From contig JAJDDB010000032.1 of assembly GCA_029260575.1 (NCBI GenBank), forward strand, positions 1-64,000: a DNA stretch of 64,000 nucleotides, read 5' to 3'. The stretch comes from Phycisphaerales bacterium. GTDB taxonomy: Bacteria; Planctomycetota; Phycisphaerae; Phycisphaerales; SM1A02. The translations under genes and the position numbers were made by a program. Below, one piece after another: positions 18,756-27,008 of the stretch. The notes under the pieces are model-generated. The model was not told where the DNA came from. It ran no database searches and saw only the letters and a list, made by a program, of their open reading frames with translations. Each line of letters begins with the position of its first letter. Within the stretch, counting starts at the first letter, position 1.

Positions 18756-20723
18756 TCACACATCCGCTGCGGTGATTCGCAGGCGATTCGTGCGCTCCTC
18801 GTTGCCTTCATCCGTCTGCAACTGCGCGAAGACCAGCCGTTCATACCGACCGCTGGCTGCCATCAACTCATCGTGCGTGCCTTGTTCCACGACTTCGCCG
18901 TGGTCGAGAACGACAATCCGATCCGCATGGCGGATCGTGCTCAGCCGATGGGCGATGACAAAGCTCGTCCGTCCCGTCATGAGCAGTTCCAGGCTCTGCT
19001 GAATCAGCGCTTCACTTTCTGAATCCAGGTTGCTCGTCGCTTCATCGAGAATAAGGATGCGCGGGTCAGCGAGTATCGCCCGCGCGATTGCCAGCCGTTG
19101 ACGCTGCCCACCTGACAACCGCACACCGCGTTCGCCCACGATCGTGTCATACCCGTCCCGAAACCGCGAAATGAACTCATGCGCGTTCGCCAGATGCGCT
19201 GCATCCTGGATTTCATCAATGGATGCGTGACGTTTGCCGTATCCGATATTCGCTGCGATTGTGCCGTCGAACATGAAAATGTCCTGCTCGACAATGCCCA
19301 GCAGTCTGCGGTAACTCTCCACTTCAATTTCCATGAGATCACGGCCGTCCAGCTCCACGCGCCCCGATGTCGGGTCATAAAACCGTGCAATGAGGTTGCA
19401 CAGCGTTGTCTTGCCGGAACCGCTCGGCCCCACGAACGCAATCAACTCGCCCGGGCTGACATCCAGGTCGACATCGCGCAAGACCAGTTCGTCCGTACCG
19501 GGATAGGCAAAGCTCACCCCGTTGAGCGTGATGCGCCCGGCAACAGCGCCGGCGTTGACCGTGATCGCATTGCCGGTGGGCTGCATCTCCAGCGGTTCGT
19601 TGAGCAGATCGAGTACACGATCCAGCGCTGCAAGGCTGTTTTGAAACGCTGTTGCACTTGCTGCAAGCGTGGCCAGCGGCTCCAGCAGCATTGCCAGATA
19701 TAAGAGAAACGCAAGCAGTTCGCCGATGCTCAGTGTGCCATCGAGCACGCGCATCCCGCCGTACCACAGCAGCGCTGCTGATGCTGCCGGAATCAGAATC
19801 GACCACGCAATATCCACACCGCGCGACCACCACCACGCAAGCAACTCCTGGCGAATCATAAGGTGATTGTTGCGAATGAATCGCAAAGCTTCACTGCGCT
19901 GCCTGCCGAAGCTGCGCACGACGCGCATCCCGCCGAACGCTTCGGTGGCATGCCCGTCCATATGCGTACGGGTGTGGCGAATATCCCGAAACAACGGTCG
20001 AATGCGGGCAATCCACGTGCGGTGTGTAATGAACACAATCGGAATCAGCAGCAGCGACCCAAGCAGCAACCGCCAGTCAATCACAGTGAGCACAATCATC
20101 GTGCCGACCAACGTGACGATTGCACGCCAAGGGTTGTACAGCATCGAGAAGATCAACTCAGCCACGCCGCCGGCATCTTCACGGAGGATGGACGCAATCC
20201 CACCGGACTTGACGGTTTGAATCCGATACAGCGGCAGACGAACTGCGTGATCAAAGACTTGTCTGCGCACCGACGCCTGCACCCGCTTTGTGGTGCGCGT
20301 CATCTGCCACCGGCCCCACATGCCCACCGAGAGCGCGACAACTGCAAGCCCCACCAGTCCCAGCGCGACTGCTATAAGGATTGTCTGTTTGTTTTCCGGC
20401 AGGTCAATGACATCCGCTATCGCAGGCGTGGCCTTGTCAGACAGGACATGATCAACCACAAACCCCACCGCAGCGGGGGGGACCAGTTTCAGAATTGTCG
20501 CAATGGAGACCGTTCCGAGCGATGCGGTGATAACAGTTCGATGACCGCGCAGCAGACCAAGAAACTGTTTGAAAAGCATAAAGAATGATCTGCGCCGCGT
20601 AACTTTGCCATCACCGAGTCGATCGGTCTGCTCCGGCGGCAGCGAGCCTTCTGTTTTCTTGTCGCGAAGGTCACGTCGGTACTGTTCGTACCGGGCTCGA
20701 CTGGATTTGGGCGGAGCGGTCAT
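18756..20723 (-). CDS. ABC exporter (fused membrane and ATPase domains, MsbA-like)
   Basis: A 655-residue half-transporter. The N-terminal membrane domain has about six helices (about residues 60-370) after a basic cytoplasmic leader; the C-terminal ATPase has Walker A GPSGSGKTT, signature LSGGQRQRL and Walker B I-L-I-L-D-E-A-T-S-N-L-D, then the H-loop I-A-H-R-L-S-T. It would work as a homodimer exporting lipids, peptides or drugs; the substrate is not deducible. The start is set at the ATG at 20723 (M-T-A-P-P-K); an upstream in-frame ATG at 20888 would run into the preceding gene. The sequence is that of a normal intact family member. Confidence 0.93.
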   Translation of the reverse strand: MTAPPKSSRARYEQYRRDLRDKKTEGSLPPEQTDRLGDGKVTRRRSFFMLFKQFLGLLRGHRTVITASLGTVSIATILKLVPPAAVGFVVDHVLSDKATPAIADVIDLPENKQTILIAVALGLVGLAVVALSVGMWGRWQMTRTTKRVQASVRRQVFDHAVRLPLYRIQTVKSGGIASILREDAGGVAELIFSMLYNPWRAIVTLVGTMIVLTVIDWRLLLGSLLLIPIVFITHRTWIARIRPLFRDIRHTRTHMDGHATEAFGGMRVVRSFGRQRSEALRFIRNNHLMIRQELLAWWWSRGVDIAWSILIPAASAALLWYGGMRVLDGTLSIGELLAFLLYLAMLLEPLATLAASATAFQNSLAALDRVLDLLNEPLEMQPTGNAITVNAGAVAGRITLNGVSFAYPGTDELVLRDVDLDVSPGELIAFVGPSGSGKTTLCNLIARFYDPTSGRVELDGRDLMEIEVESYRRLLGIVEQDIFMFDGTIAANIGYGKRHASIDEIQDAAHLANAHEFISRFRDGYDTIVGERGVRLSGGQRQRLAIARAILADPRILILDEATSNLDSESEALIQQSLELLMTGRTSFVIAHRLSTIRHADRIVVLDHGEVVEQGTHDELMAASGRYERLVFAQLQTDEGNEERTNRLRITAADV

Positions 20724-20814
20724 AGAGCAGATAGTAGGACAGGCGGCGGACCAACGGCGACAGCGCACATCGAATACGCATTCGCATCCATTTCTGAGCA
20801 AACGAATTGTCGGA

Positions 20815-21663
20815 TTACGATTCCAGACGGCTTCGCTTTGGACCTTCTGTCGAAGCGTCTCGCTTCGGTTCGGTCCCGTCAGCACCACGCCAATAGTCGC
20901 GCTGCCTGCGGAACGGCAGGGTGATCAGGTGCCAGATTCGGTTGTCCTCCGGCCGTGCGTATCCCGCTATGCCCACATTCACCTGCGACTGCGGAATGTT
21001 CAGCCGCACCGTCCGATGCAGCCAGTCCCACCACGGCAGAACGACCGAATAGTTCGAGTTTGTCTCGTTGCGAACCTGCGAGTGATGAATGCCGTGCATC
21101 CGCGGCGTCACCAGCAGTCGGTTCAGCACCCGCTCGAATCCGATCGGCAGGCGCATATTGCTGTGATGAAAGAGCGTGTTCGCCTGAAACACGATTTCAT
21201 AGATCGCGAACGTCCAGATCGACATGCCAATCACCACGACCTGCACGACCCGAAAGACGGCAGACAACGCCACCTCGCCGAAATGGAAACGGAACCCCGT
21301 CGAAACGTCGAGATCGGGATCGGTGTGATGGACGTTGTGGAACCGCCACAGCAGTGGAACTTTGTGATTCAGCAGGTGCCAGTAGTAAAACGCCAGGTCC
21401 ATCAATAGAAAGGCGATGATCGCCTTCAACCATGCCGGCATGTCGAAGATGTGGATCAGGCCGAACGGTTGTTCAGCATTCCGAGCCAGAAATGTATCAA
21501 CGGCCGGGCGCACCAGCAGCGCAGCGGTAGCAAAGGCGAGGGCGGTGACGACGCCGTTGACGATGAGCCGGGCGATCGTCACCCGCGTGGAATGGCGCAA
21601 AGGGAATATCCGCTCAAGCACGAACATCGCGACGAAGATTGCAACAATGACGGCCGCCGTCAT
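20815..21663 (-). CDS. Fatty acid hydroxylase / sterol desaturase family membrane protein
   Basis: About 282 residues from the ATG at 21663; a TTG at 21711 is an alternative start. It is a polytopic membrane protein with the di-iron histidine boxes of the FA_hydroxylase superfamily: H-L-L-N-H, F-H-N-V-H-H-T-D, and later M-H-G-I-H-H-S-Q followed by N-S-N-Y-S. The family hydroxylates or desaturates lipids and sterol-like substrates. It lies 92 nt upstream of the ABC exporter on the same strand, and coexpression with a lipid exporter is plausible but not shown. The C-terminus (R-D-A-S-T-E-G-P-K-R-S) is charged. Confidence 0.88.
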   Translation of the reverse strand: MTAAVIVAIFVAMFVLERIFPLRHSTRVTIARLIVNGVVTALAFATAALLVRPAVDTFLARNAEQPFGLIHIFDMPAWLKAIIAFLLMDLAFYYWHLLNHKVPLLWRFHNVHHTDPDLDVSTGFRFHFGEVALSAVFRVVQVVVIGMSIWTFAIYEIVFQANTLFHHSNMRLPIGFERVLNRLLVTPRMHGIHHSQVRNETNSNYSVVLPWWDWLHRTVRLNIPQSQVNVGIAGYARPEDNRIWHLITLPFRRQRDYWRGADGTEPKRDASTEGPKRSRLES

Positions 21664-21763
21664 CGGCAGAGGTCGTGCGAATATTCCATCGTCTATAGCA
21701 GCGGTCGCCAATTGATGTGCAGTCAGTTTCAGATTCCTTCCGTACTTCCCATGCGTTCGTTGA

Positions 21764-23176
21764 TCACGGCGTTGGTTGTGCTATCAACTCCTTCAGCCGC
21801 TTGAAGCCGAATCGGGGTTTTACGGGGACGGGTTCGCCGGCAACTTCGAGCACGGGATAGGCAAGGAAGTTGATCGGGCCGGAAACCGGACCGGGCTCGA
21901 CGACCAAGTCGCGGCCGCGGCTCAATTCCACACGGTTTGCGGGGTTATGCCCGAAGTAATATGTGGCCAGCGCCGTGTACTTGTCAGCTTCGCTGATGTC
22001 GATCGGCCACCACTTGCCCTCGGCGTAGAACTCGGCCCAGCAGTGATAGCCGCTCATCCCGCCGTCATCGCGGTTGGAGGGAACCGCAGCGCCGATCGCG
22101 AACCGCGCCGGAATGCCCGATGCGCGGGCCAGCGCAATGAAGTACGAGTGATAGTCGGTGCAGTTGCCCGTGGCTGAATCGCAGGCGTACACTGCGTCAC
22201 CCTTGCCGTATTGATTCCCGACCTTGATGTAGCGCATCCTGTCGATCGTGTGGTCGTACAAAGCGCGGGCGCGTACGAGGTCATTCTGCTGCTTGTCCTT
22301 CAGAACCTCAGCTGCAATCGCGCGGAATTCATCGTTGATCGGAACGTACTGCTCAGATCCGAGATATGCACCCGGCGAATCGTTGGCATCTTCGTACACC
22401 GCCTTCTCACGGCGCTCAACCTGAAAGCGAAGTTCGATCGGCTTACCGCTGTCCTGCGGCGTCAATTCCACGAACAGCACCTTGTTCCCGTAGCGCTTGT
22501 CGGTGAGGATGCGCTGCGCGCCCGGCGTGTTGATCGCATTGATTTCAATCGACTGAAACGTATCGGTGCCCGGCAGTGGAATCCACATGCGCGCATCGTC
22601 GTCCAACTCGGGCACTGTTGCCAGATAGATGAATTCGAAGCGATCACTGCCTTCAATGACACCGAGCAGAGCCGGTTCGGCATCGTCAACTTCGGCGCGG
22701 ACCCACGTGCCGTTGCGCTGCTGTTTCCAGAGGTAAAACGGCTGGCCGTTGATCTTGTGCACTGTGGTTTCGGTGACGGTCATATTGCCGGGATCACCAG
22801 CAAGGAAGAAATCTACGTCGTAGACGTTGCCATCGGTGCTGGCCAGGTCCACGCACGCAAAATGACGGCGCGGTCCGAGGTTGGCTAAGTATTCGGTATG
22901 CACGCGCACGAGCTTGAGCCGAAGCGTTTCATCTTCATACGGCAGTGAGAAGTAGCCGCCGCCAAGTCGCGTCTGCTCTTCAATGTAATGCTCGATGCCG
23001 GCCTGAATGTCTGCCGTGACTACGTGCGGGATCGGTTCAATCGCTGCGTGTTGTGACTCCTGCGCTGTCGGCGTTGATTGACACCCGCCGATGATCGCAA
23101 CCGGAATCATAAGAGACGCAAACACGAATGAGATCGTTCTGGTATGGGACATCATCGACCGTTGAGTCGTAGCCAT
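21764..23176 (-). CDS. Transglutaminase-like lipoprotein
   Basis: A 470-residue exported protein with lipobox I-G-G-C near residue 32. The N-terminal half (about 60-290) is beta-rich with no recognised motif. The C-terminal half is a transglutaminase-like/cysteine-protease core with an apparently complete triad: C339 (G-N-C-T-D-Y-H-S), H378 (S-G-Y-H-C-W-A-E-F) and D393 (W-W-P-I-D-I-S-E-A-D). Bacterial members are usually proteases or peptide-modifying enzymes of the periplasm. AGAGGA precedes the ATG. It lies upstream of the hydroxylase gene on the same strand with a gap of about 100 nt. Confidence 0.88.
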   Translation of the reverse strand: MATTQRSMMSHTRTISFVFASLMIPVAIIGGCQSTPTAQESQHAAIEPIPHVVTADIQAGIEHYIEEQTRLGGGYFSLPYEDETLRLKLVRVHTEYLANLGPRRHFACVDLASTDGNVYDVDFFLAGDPGNMTVTETTVHKINGQPFYLWKQQRNGTWVRAEVDDAEPALLGVIEGSDRFEFIYLATVPELDDDARMWIPLPGTDTFQSIEINAINTPGAQRILTDKRYGNKVLFVELTPQDSGKPIELRFQVERREKAVYEDANDSPGAYLGSEQYVPINDEFRAIAAEVLKDKQQNDLVRARALYDHTIDRMRYIKVGNQYGKGDAVYACDSATGNCTDYHSYFIALARASGIPARFAIGAAVPSNRDDGGMSGYHCWAEFYAEGKWWPIDISEADKYTALATYYFGHNPANRVELSRGRDLVVEPGPVSGPINFLAYPVLEVAGEPVPVKPRFGFKRLKELIAQPTP

Positions 23177-23259
23177 AGAGACATTCCTCTTCGCCGGCTT
23201 TGGGCGATTGTCCGATCAGCGCTGCGGCCAGCCGCATGATTCGTCACATTGAAATTCGA

Positions 23260-23487
23260 TCAACCAGGATGGTCGCCCTTCGGGTGATCAGCTTTGGGGT
23301 GTTCACCTTGGGTGGTGGGATGTTCACCATTTGGATGGTCGGCATGCGGATGATCGCCATCAGGATGTTCGGAGTGTGGATGGTCACTGTCGGCCTTTTG
23401 ACCGTTCTCGCAGCCGATGCTGAAGATGCAGAGGCCGCCTGCCGCCATCACGATCGCCAGAGTGTTTCGTAGTTTGCGCATTTTCAT
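23260..23487 (-). CDS. Tiny His/Asp/Pro-repeat lipoprotein
   Basis: A 75-residue predicted lipoprotein with an excellent AAGGAG site just before the ATG. The signal ends in S-I-G-C (Cys at about 26). The mature part is almost entirely a (D/E)-H-P-x repeat: at least ten DHP or EHP tripeptides, with K/A/N/G/D in the variable positions, ending in D-H-P-G. Such composition suggests divalent-metal (Zn/Ni/Cu) binding at the outer surface of a membrane, but this is inferred only from composition. It lies 83 nt upstream of the transglutaminase-like gene on the same strand. Confidence 0.75.
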   Translation of the reverse strand: MKMRKLRNTLAIVMAAGGLCIFSIGCENGQKADSDHPHSEHPDGDHPHADHPNGEHPTTQGEHPKADHPKGDHPG

Positions 23488-23779
23488 TGACTCCTTGGAG
23501 TTTCACTGGGAGTTTTCGCGAGGTCGCAATTGTAGTTTCATGCACGACTTTTTCGCCCACTATAGAGAGATCGCAGTACTCTGTGTTATTGAGGCAACTC
23601 GAAGGCTTCATGGCCACTTTCTGCTGGTGCGCATCGTCATTGCCTGCAGGGAAATGTCAAGCAACGGGCATCGAATGTGGCAGACGTAGCGCAGATCGAA
23701 CACTTGTGGGTAATGTTCGGTATTCGAATTTGTTATTGTTGTCCTCGAATTTCACCGGTTCTGATCTGCGAGCCTCTTC

Positions 23780-25120
23780 ATGATGATGCGACGATTCACA
23801 ATATTCCTCCTACTGGAGTTGTTTATTCAGAGCACCGCCGGCGCGCAGGATCAGCACGCCACACAACCAACACTCGGCAACGTGATTTTTATTCACCCTG
23901 ATGGCGCATCTTCTTGTACGTGGGCAGCAGGGCGGGCGCTGCTCGTCGGGCCGGATGGCGATCTGCACTGGGATCTGCTTCCGGCGATTGCTGTATACCG
24001 CGGGCACATGGCTGACAGCCTCACAGCAACGAGTAACGGCGGCGCAACCACACATGCGTATGGTGTCAAGGTCGCATCGGACGCATTCGGTCGTACAGCA
24101 GGCGGCCCGCGCGGTGCACAGATCGTTGATGACAACGGTGCATCGCGCAGCGTCGCTGCTCAGGCTCTTGCTTCGGGTCTGTCCGTCGGGCTTGTGCAGT
24201 CGGGCACGATCACCGAACCGGGAACCGCTTGCTTTCTTGCAAACTCTGATGATCGCCACAACCACACAGACATCGCTGCTCAGCTCATTGAAAGCGGTGC
24301 AGCCGTCATTCTCGGCGGCGGCGAGCGGTACTGCCTGCCGGCAGGGCGTCGCGGCGTGTATGGAGTCGGCGTTCGTGACGACGGCCGAAACCTTGTTGAT
24401 GAAGCGAAACAGCTTGGTTATACGGTTGTGCATTCACGACAGCAACTCCTGGCGCTTTCAGATGACACCTCGAAGGTGCTTGGGCTGTTTGCTGACAAAC
24501 ACACGTTTCACGCCGCCACCGAAGAACGTCTCGCAGCTTCGAAACTGCCGCATTACCAGCCGGAGGCACCGACAATTGCGGAAATGACTGACGTTGCGCT
24601 GCGCATACTCAACGCAAAGAATACGCGTTTTCTCCTGGTTATTGAAGAAGAGGGAACGGACAATTTCGGCAATCACAACAACGCAGCCGGCGTGTTTGAA
24701 GCGCTGCACCGGGCGGACGAGGCTATCGGCGTCAGTCGTGCGTTCGTCGAGGCGCATCCGAACACGTTGGTGCTGACGGCAGCCGACAGTGATGCCGGGG
24801 GTATGCGAATGTATGGGCTCGTGTTGCATCCGGACAAACCGAAGCCGGACGTACTGCCTGAATATGATCGCAACGGCGCGCCGATAGATGGTGTCGGCGG
24901 CACAGGAACGCAGCCGTTCTGGTCGAAACCCGATCGAAACGGACAACGCCTGCCGTTCGGTATTGTCTGGGCCGCCAACGATGACATCTCCGGCGGCGTC
25001 GTTGTCCGCGCTGCAGGAATCAACAGCAAACTTGTGTACGGTTCGATGGACAACACCGATATTGCCAGGGTGATTCGAGCGACTTTATTCGGCGACGAAT
25101 ACGTATCCAAAAATAAGTAA
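23780..25120 (+). CDS. Alkaline phosphatase (PhoA family) homologue with altered Zn ligands
   Basis: A 446-residue exported protein (signal ending near S-T-A-G-A-Q). By-eye alignment to PhoA keeps the first metal Asp (V-I-F-I-H-P-D-G-A) and a serine at the nucleophile position (A-T-S-N-G-G-A-T, usually D-S-A). It also keeps V-I-L-G-G-G and the E-x-x-x-D-x-x-x-x-H block (E-E-G-T-D-N-F-G-N-H). The usual T-A-D-H-E-T-G-G is A-A-D-S-D-A-G-G, and the usual D-H-T-G is D-I-S-G, so two conserved zinc-binding histidines are replaced by Ser and Ile. It may be a phosphatase with a different metal site or a different activity. The gene is monocistronic. Confidence 0.82.
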   Translation: MMMRRFTIFLLLELFIQSTAGAQDQHATQPTLGNVIFIHPDGASSCTWAAGRALLVGPDGDLHWDLLPAIAVYRGHMADSLTATSNGGATTHAYGVKVASDAFGRTAGGPRGAQIVDDNGASRSVAAQALASGLSVGLVQSGTITEPGTACFLANSDDRHNHTDIAAQLIESGAAVILGGGERYCLPAGRRGVYGVGVRDDGRNLVDEAKQLGYTVVHSRQQLLALSDDTSKVLGLFADKHTFHAATEERLAASKLPHYQPEAPTIAEMTDVALRILNAKNTRFLLVIEEEGTDNFGNHNNAAGVFEALHRADEAIGVSRAFVEAHPNTLVLTAADSDAGGMRMYGLVLHPDKPKPDVLPEYDRNGAPIDGVGGTGTQPFWSKPDRNGQRLPFGIVWAANDDISGGVVVRAAGINSKLVYGSMDNTDIARVIRATLFGDEYVSKNK

Positions 25121-25129
25121 GATGCTTCG

Positions 25130-26956
25130 CTACTCGCAATCACCCCATTGACGAAGCAGTTCGAGCAGATCGAAAACATCAACTACGTCCGGTGGCGCAG
25201 CCAGACTTGCGCCGCGGCCATCGGTTGTCCAGTTGTCGAGCAATTCATTCAGATCGGCAATGTCCACACTACCATCGGGAAGATCAGGCCCACCAGCATC
25301 GGTGAGATCAGCTGGACACATATCCGTTACGAGCAGTTGTACATCATCGATGAAGAAGTCATCTTCAGCGCCGACAGTATCGACCCGTCTGCGAAAGCGG
25401 AATCGTGTAGCTTCAAAGACACCGTCGACGGGCAGTACATCGGCGTACGGCGTGAATGTGGTTTCATCAAATCCTTCTCCGAGAATGCGCCGTAACCGAA
25501 TCCACTCACCAGCCGTAGAGAAATATTCGATCAGGAGATTGTCACCTGGTTCTGGTGAATCGCCCGAACCTGTGCGCTGCGCCGCATAGCGCAGAATAAT
25601 CTGTGAAGTGCTGCGCGATGCAAGATCAATCGGCATCGATCGTACCTCGTCACCACCACCCCAGTTTCCATCCATGTGCAGCGCCCGTGTGCCGCTTGGC
25701 GTATTCAACGCCATTTCGTCGATCGTCGCGCCCTGGATCCACTCGTAGCGTTGTGCGTCAAAGACACCCGATTCAAAATCGTCAGCCGATGCGAAGACTG
25801 ACGGGGCAACCGATGGTGGAAGACCGAGCGTCGTATCCATCACGCCCAGGCTGTTTGTCGCAACATCGAAATATGCTTCCCACGCATGTCGAAATGCATC
25901 TAGCTTTTCGATATCAGCATCCACAATGGGTACGCCCGGCCCGTTGACAAGGATGAATGCGACCTTGAAGCGCTTCGGTGAGGTTGTTGTCGATGGACCG
26001 CGCGGTCCATGATTGTCGATTATGTCCTGCACCGTCAGGTTGATAGGAAACGTACTGACCATCACATCAAGCGCAGGAAACCGAGAATCCGGAAACGGAT
26101 CGTTCTCGAAATCCAGGACGAAGAACGGCGTAACGGTCTCCGGCGTTCGCAGACCCATGAGGTACTCGTCCAGTTCACAATACCCTGTGAACGCTTCGAT
26201 TGTCTGAAAGCCGCCGAGCACCGGCCCCCAGCGATTCCCCTCCATCGGCGAGGCGTTACCGACGCCGGGATGATGCAGGAAAAAACTCCAGTGTGCGTTG
26301 CTTCGACCAAGAATGTCTGCGCCGGTCGCAGCGGGTGGTTGCACAAACGACAGAAACTGGTGTCCGAACTCCTGACCGAGAATCTCGACGTAGGACGCAA
26401 CGCCGTTGCCAAAGAAATTTGCTGTCGGATCATCGGGATATTCCGGAAGGTCGTTCATGTTGCAGATGCCGCCGAGGCGCGTGCGCCCGATGCCGGCGTT
26501 GGGATTGCCCTGTGTCCGGTTTATCCCGCCGACAAATCCTGCTGAAATCTGAAAGAACGCAAAGCCTGCTTCCGGATCGACATCAAAGAAGTACGTACTT
26601 GCAACGTGAATAATGAGTTGGTCGTATTCATCGTTGTGCGTTTGAAAGAACGCGTTGACGATGTTTGTTGTATTGGTGGTCAATCCGCCTGCCGGTCCGG
26701 TCACGAGTGTCCCGTCATCGTGAAGAACCGCAATATCGCCGACGTCTGTTGAGGCAATACCCCGGCGCGCCTGATCGGCAGCTGTGTGCAACAGCTCCGC
26801 AAACTGCCTGGGCGTACCAAACGGATCGACTTCCGTCTGCCGTTCGTCCGGTTCATACTGGCCATTCACATACGGCGACGCGAAACCCATCGCCAGGCTA
26901 ATACACACACAGACAACTGCGTGGTGGTTTCTGATGCTCTGTACGTGTTGGTTCAC
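25130..26956 (-). CDS. Secreted metalloprotease-like protein with dockerin-like C-terminus
   Basis: About 608 residues from a GTG at 26956 (AAGGA 7 nt upstream); an ATG at 27034 would overlap the upstream gene. A signal peptide is followed by a large domain. It contains E-I-L-G-Q-E-F-G-H-Q-F, which aligns with zinc-peptidase H-E-x-x-H but with Gln for the first His, then an A-H-W-S-F-F segment and D-E-Y-L-M-G-L as in related secreted gluzincin-like proteins. A MAM/jellyroll-like domain (about 430-560) has an F-I-D-D-V-Q-L signature. The C-terminus is the dockerin-like pair (V-D-I-A-D-L-N-E-L-L-D-N-W and V-D-V-F-D-L-L-E-L-L-R-Q-W-G). It is probably cotranscribed with the BNR protein upstream (52-nt gap). 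Confidence 0.78.
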   Translation of the reverse strand: MNQHVQSIRNHHAVVCVCISLAMGFASPYVNGQYEPDERQTEVDPFGTPRQFAELLHTAADQARRGIASTDVGDIAVLHDDGTLVTGPAGGLTTNTTNIVNAFFQTHNDEYDQLIIHVASTYFFDVDPEAGFAFFQISAGFVGGINRTQGNPNAGIGRTRLGGICNMNDLPEYPDDPTANFFGNGVASYVEILGQEFGHQFLSFVQPPAATGADILGRSNAHWSFFLHHPGVGNASPMEGNRWGPVLGGFQTIEAFTGYCELDEYLMGLRTPETVTPFFVLDFENDPFPDSRFPALDVMVSTFPINLTVQDIIDNHGPRGPSTTTSPKRFKVAFILVNGPGVPIVDADIEKLDAFRHAWEAYFDVATNSLGVMDTTLGLPPSVAPSVFASADDFESGVFDAQRYEWIQGATIDEMALNTPSGTRALHMDGNWGGGDEVRSMPIDLASRSTSQIILRYAAQRTGSGDSPEPGDNLLIEYFSTAGEWIRLRRILGEGFDETTFTPYADVLPVDGVFEATRFRFRRRVDTVGAEDDFFIDDVQLLVTDMCPADLTDAGGPDLPDGSVDIADLNELLDNWTTDGRGASLAAPPDVVDVFDLLELLRQWGDCE

Positions 26957-27008
26957 CACAAATTCCTTATCCTGGTGCGCCGCGCGCTCGCACCAATCAC
27001 GCCTGAAA

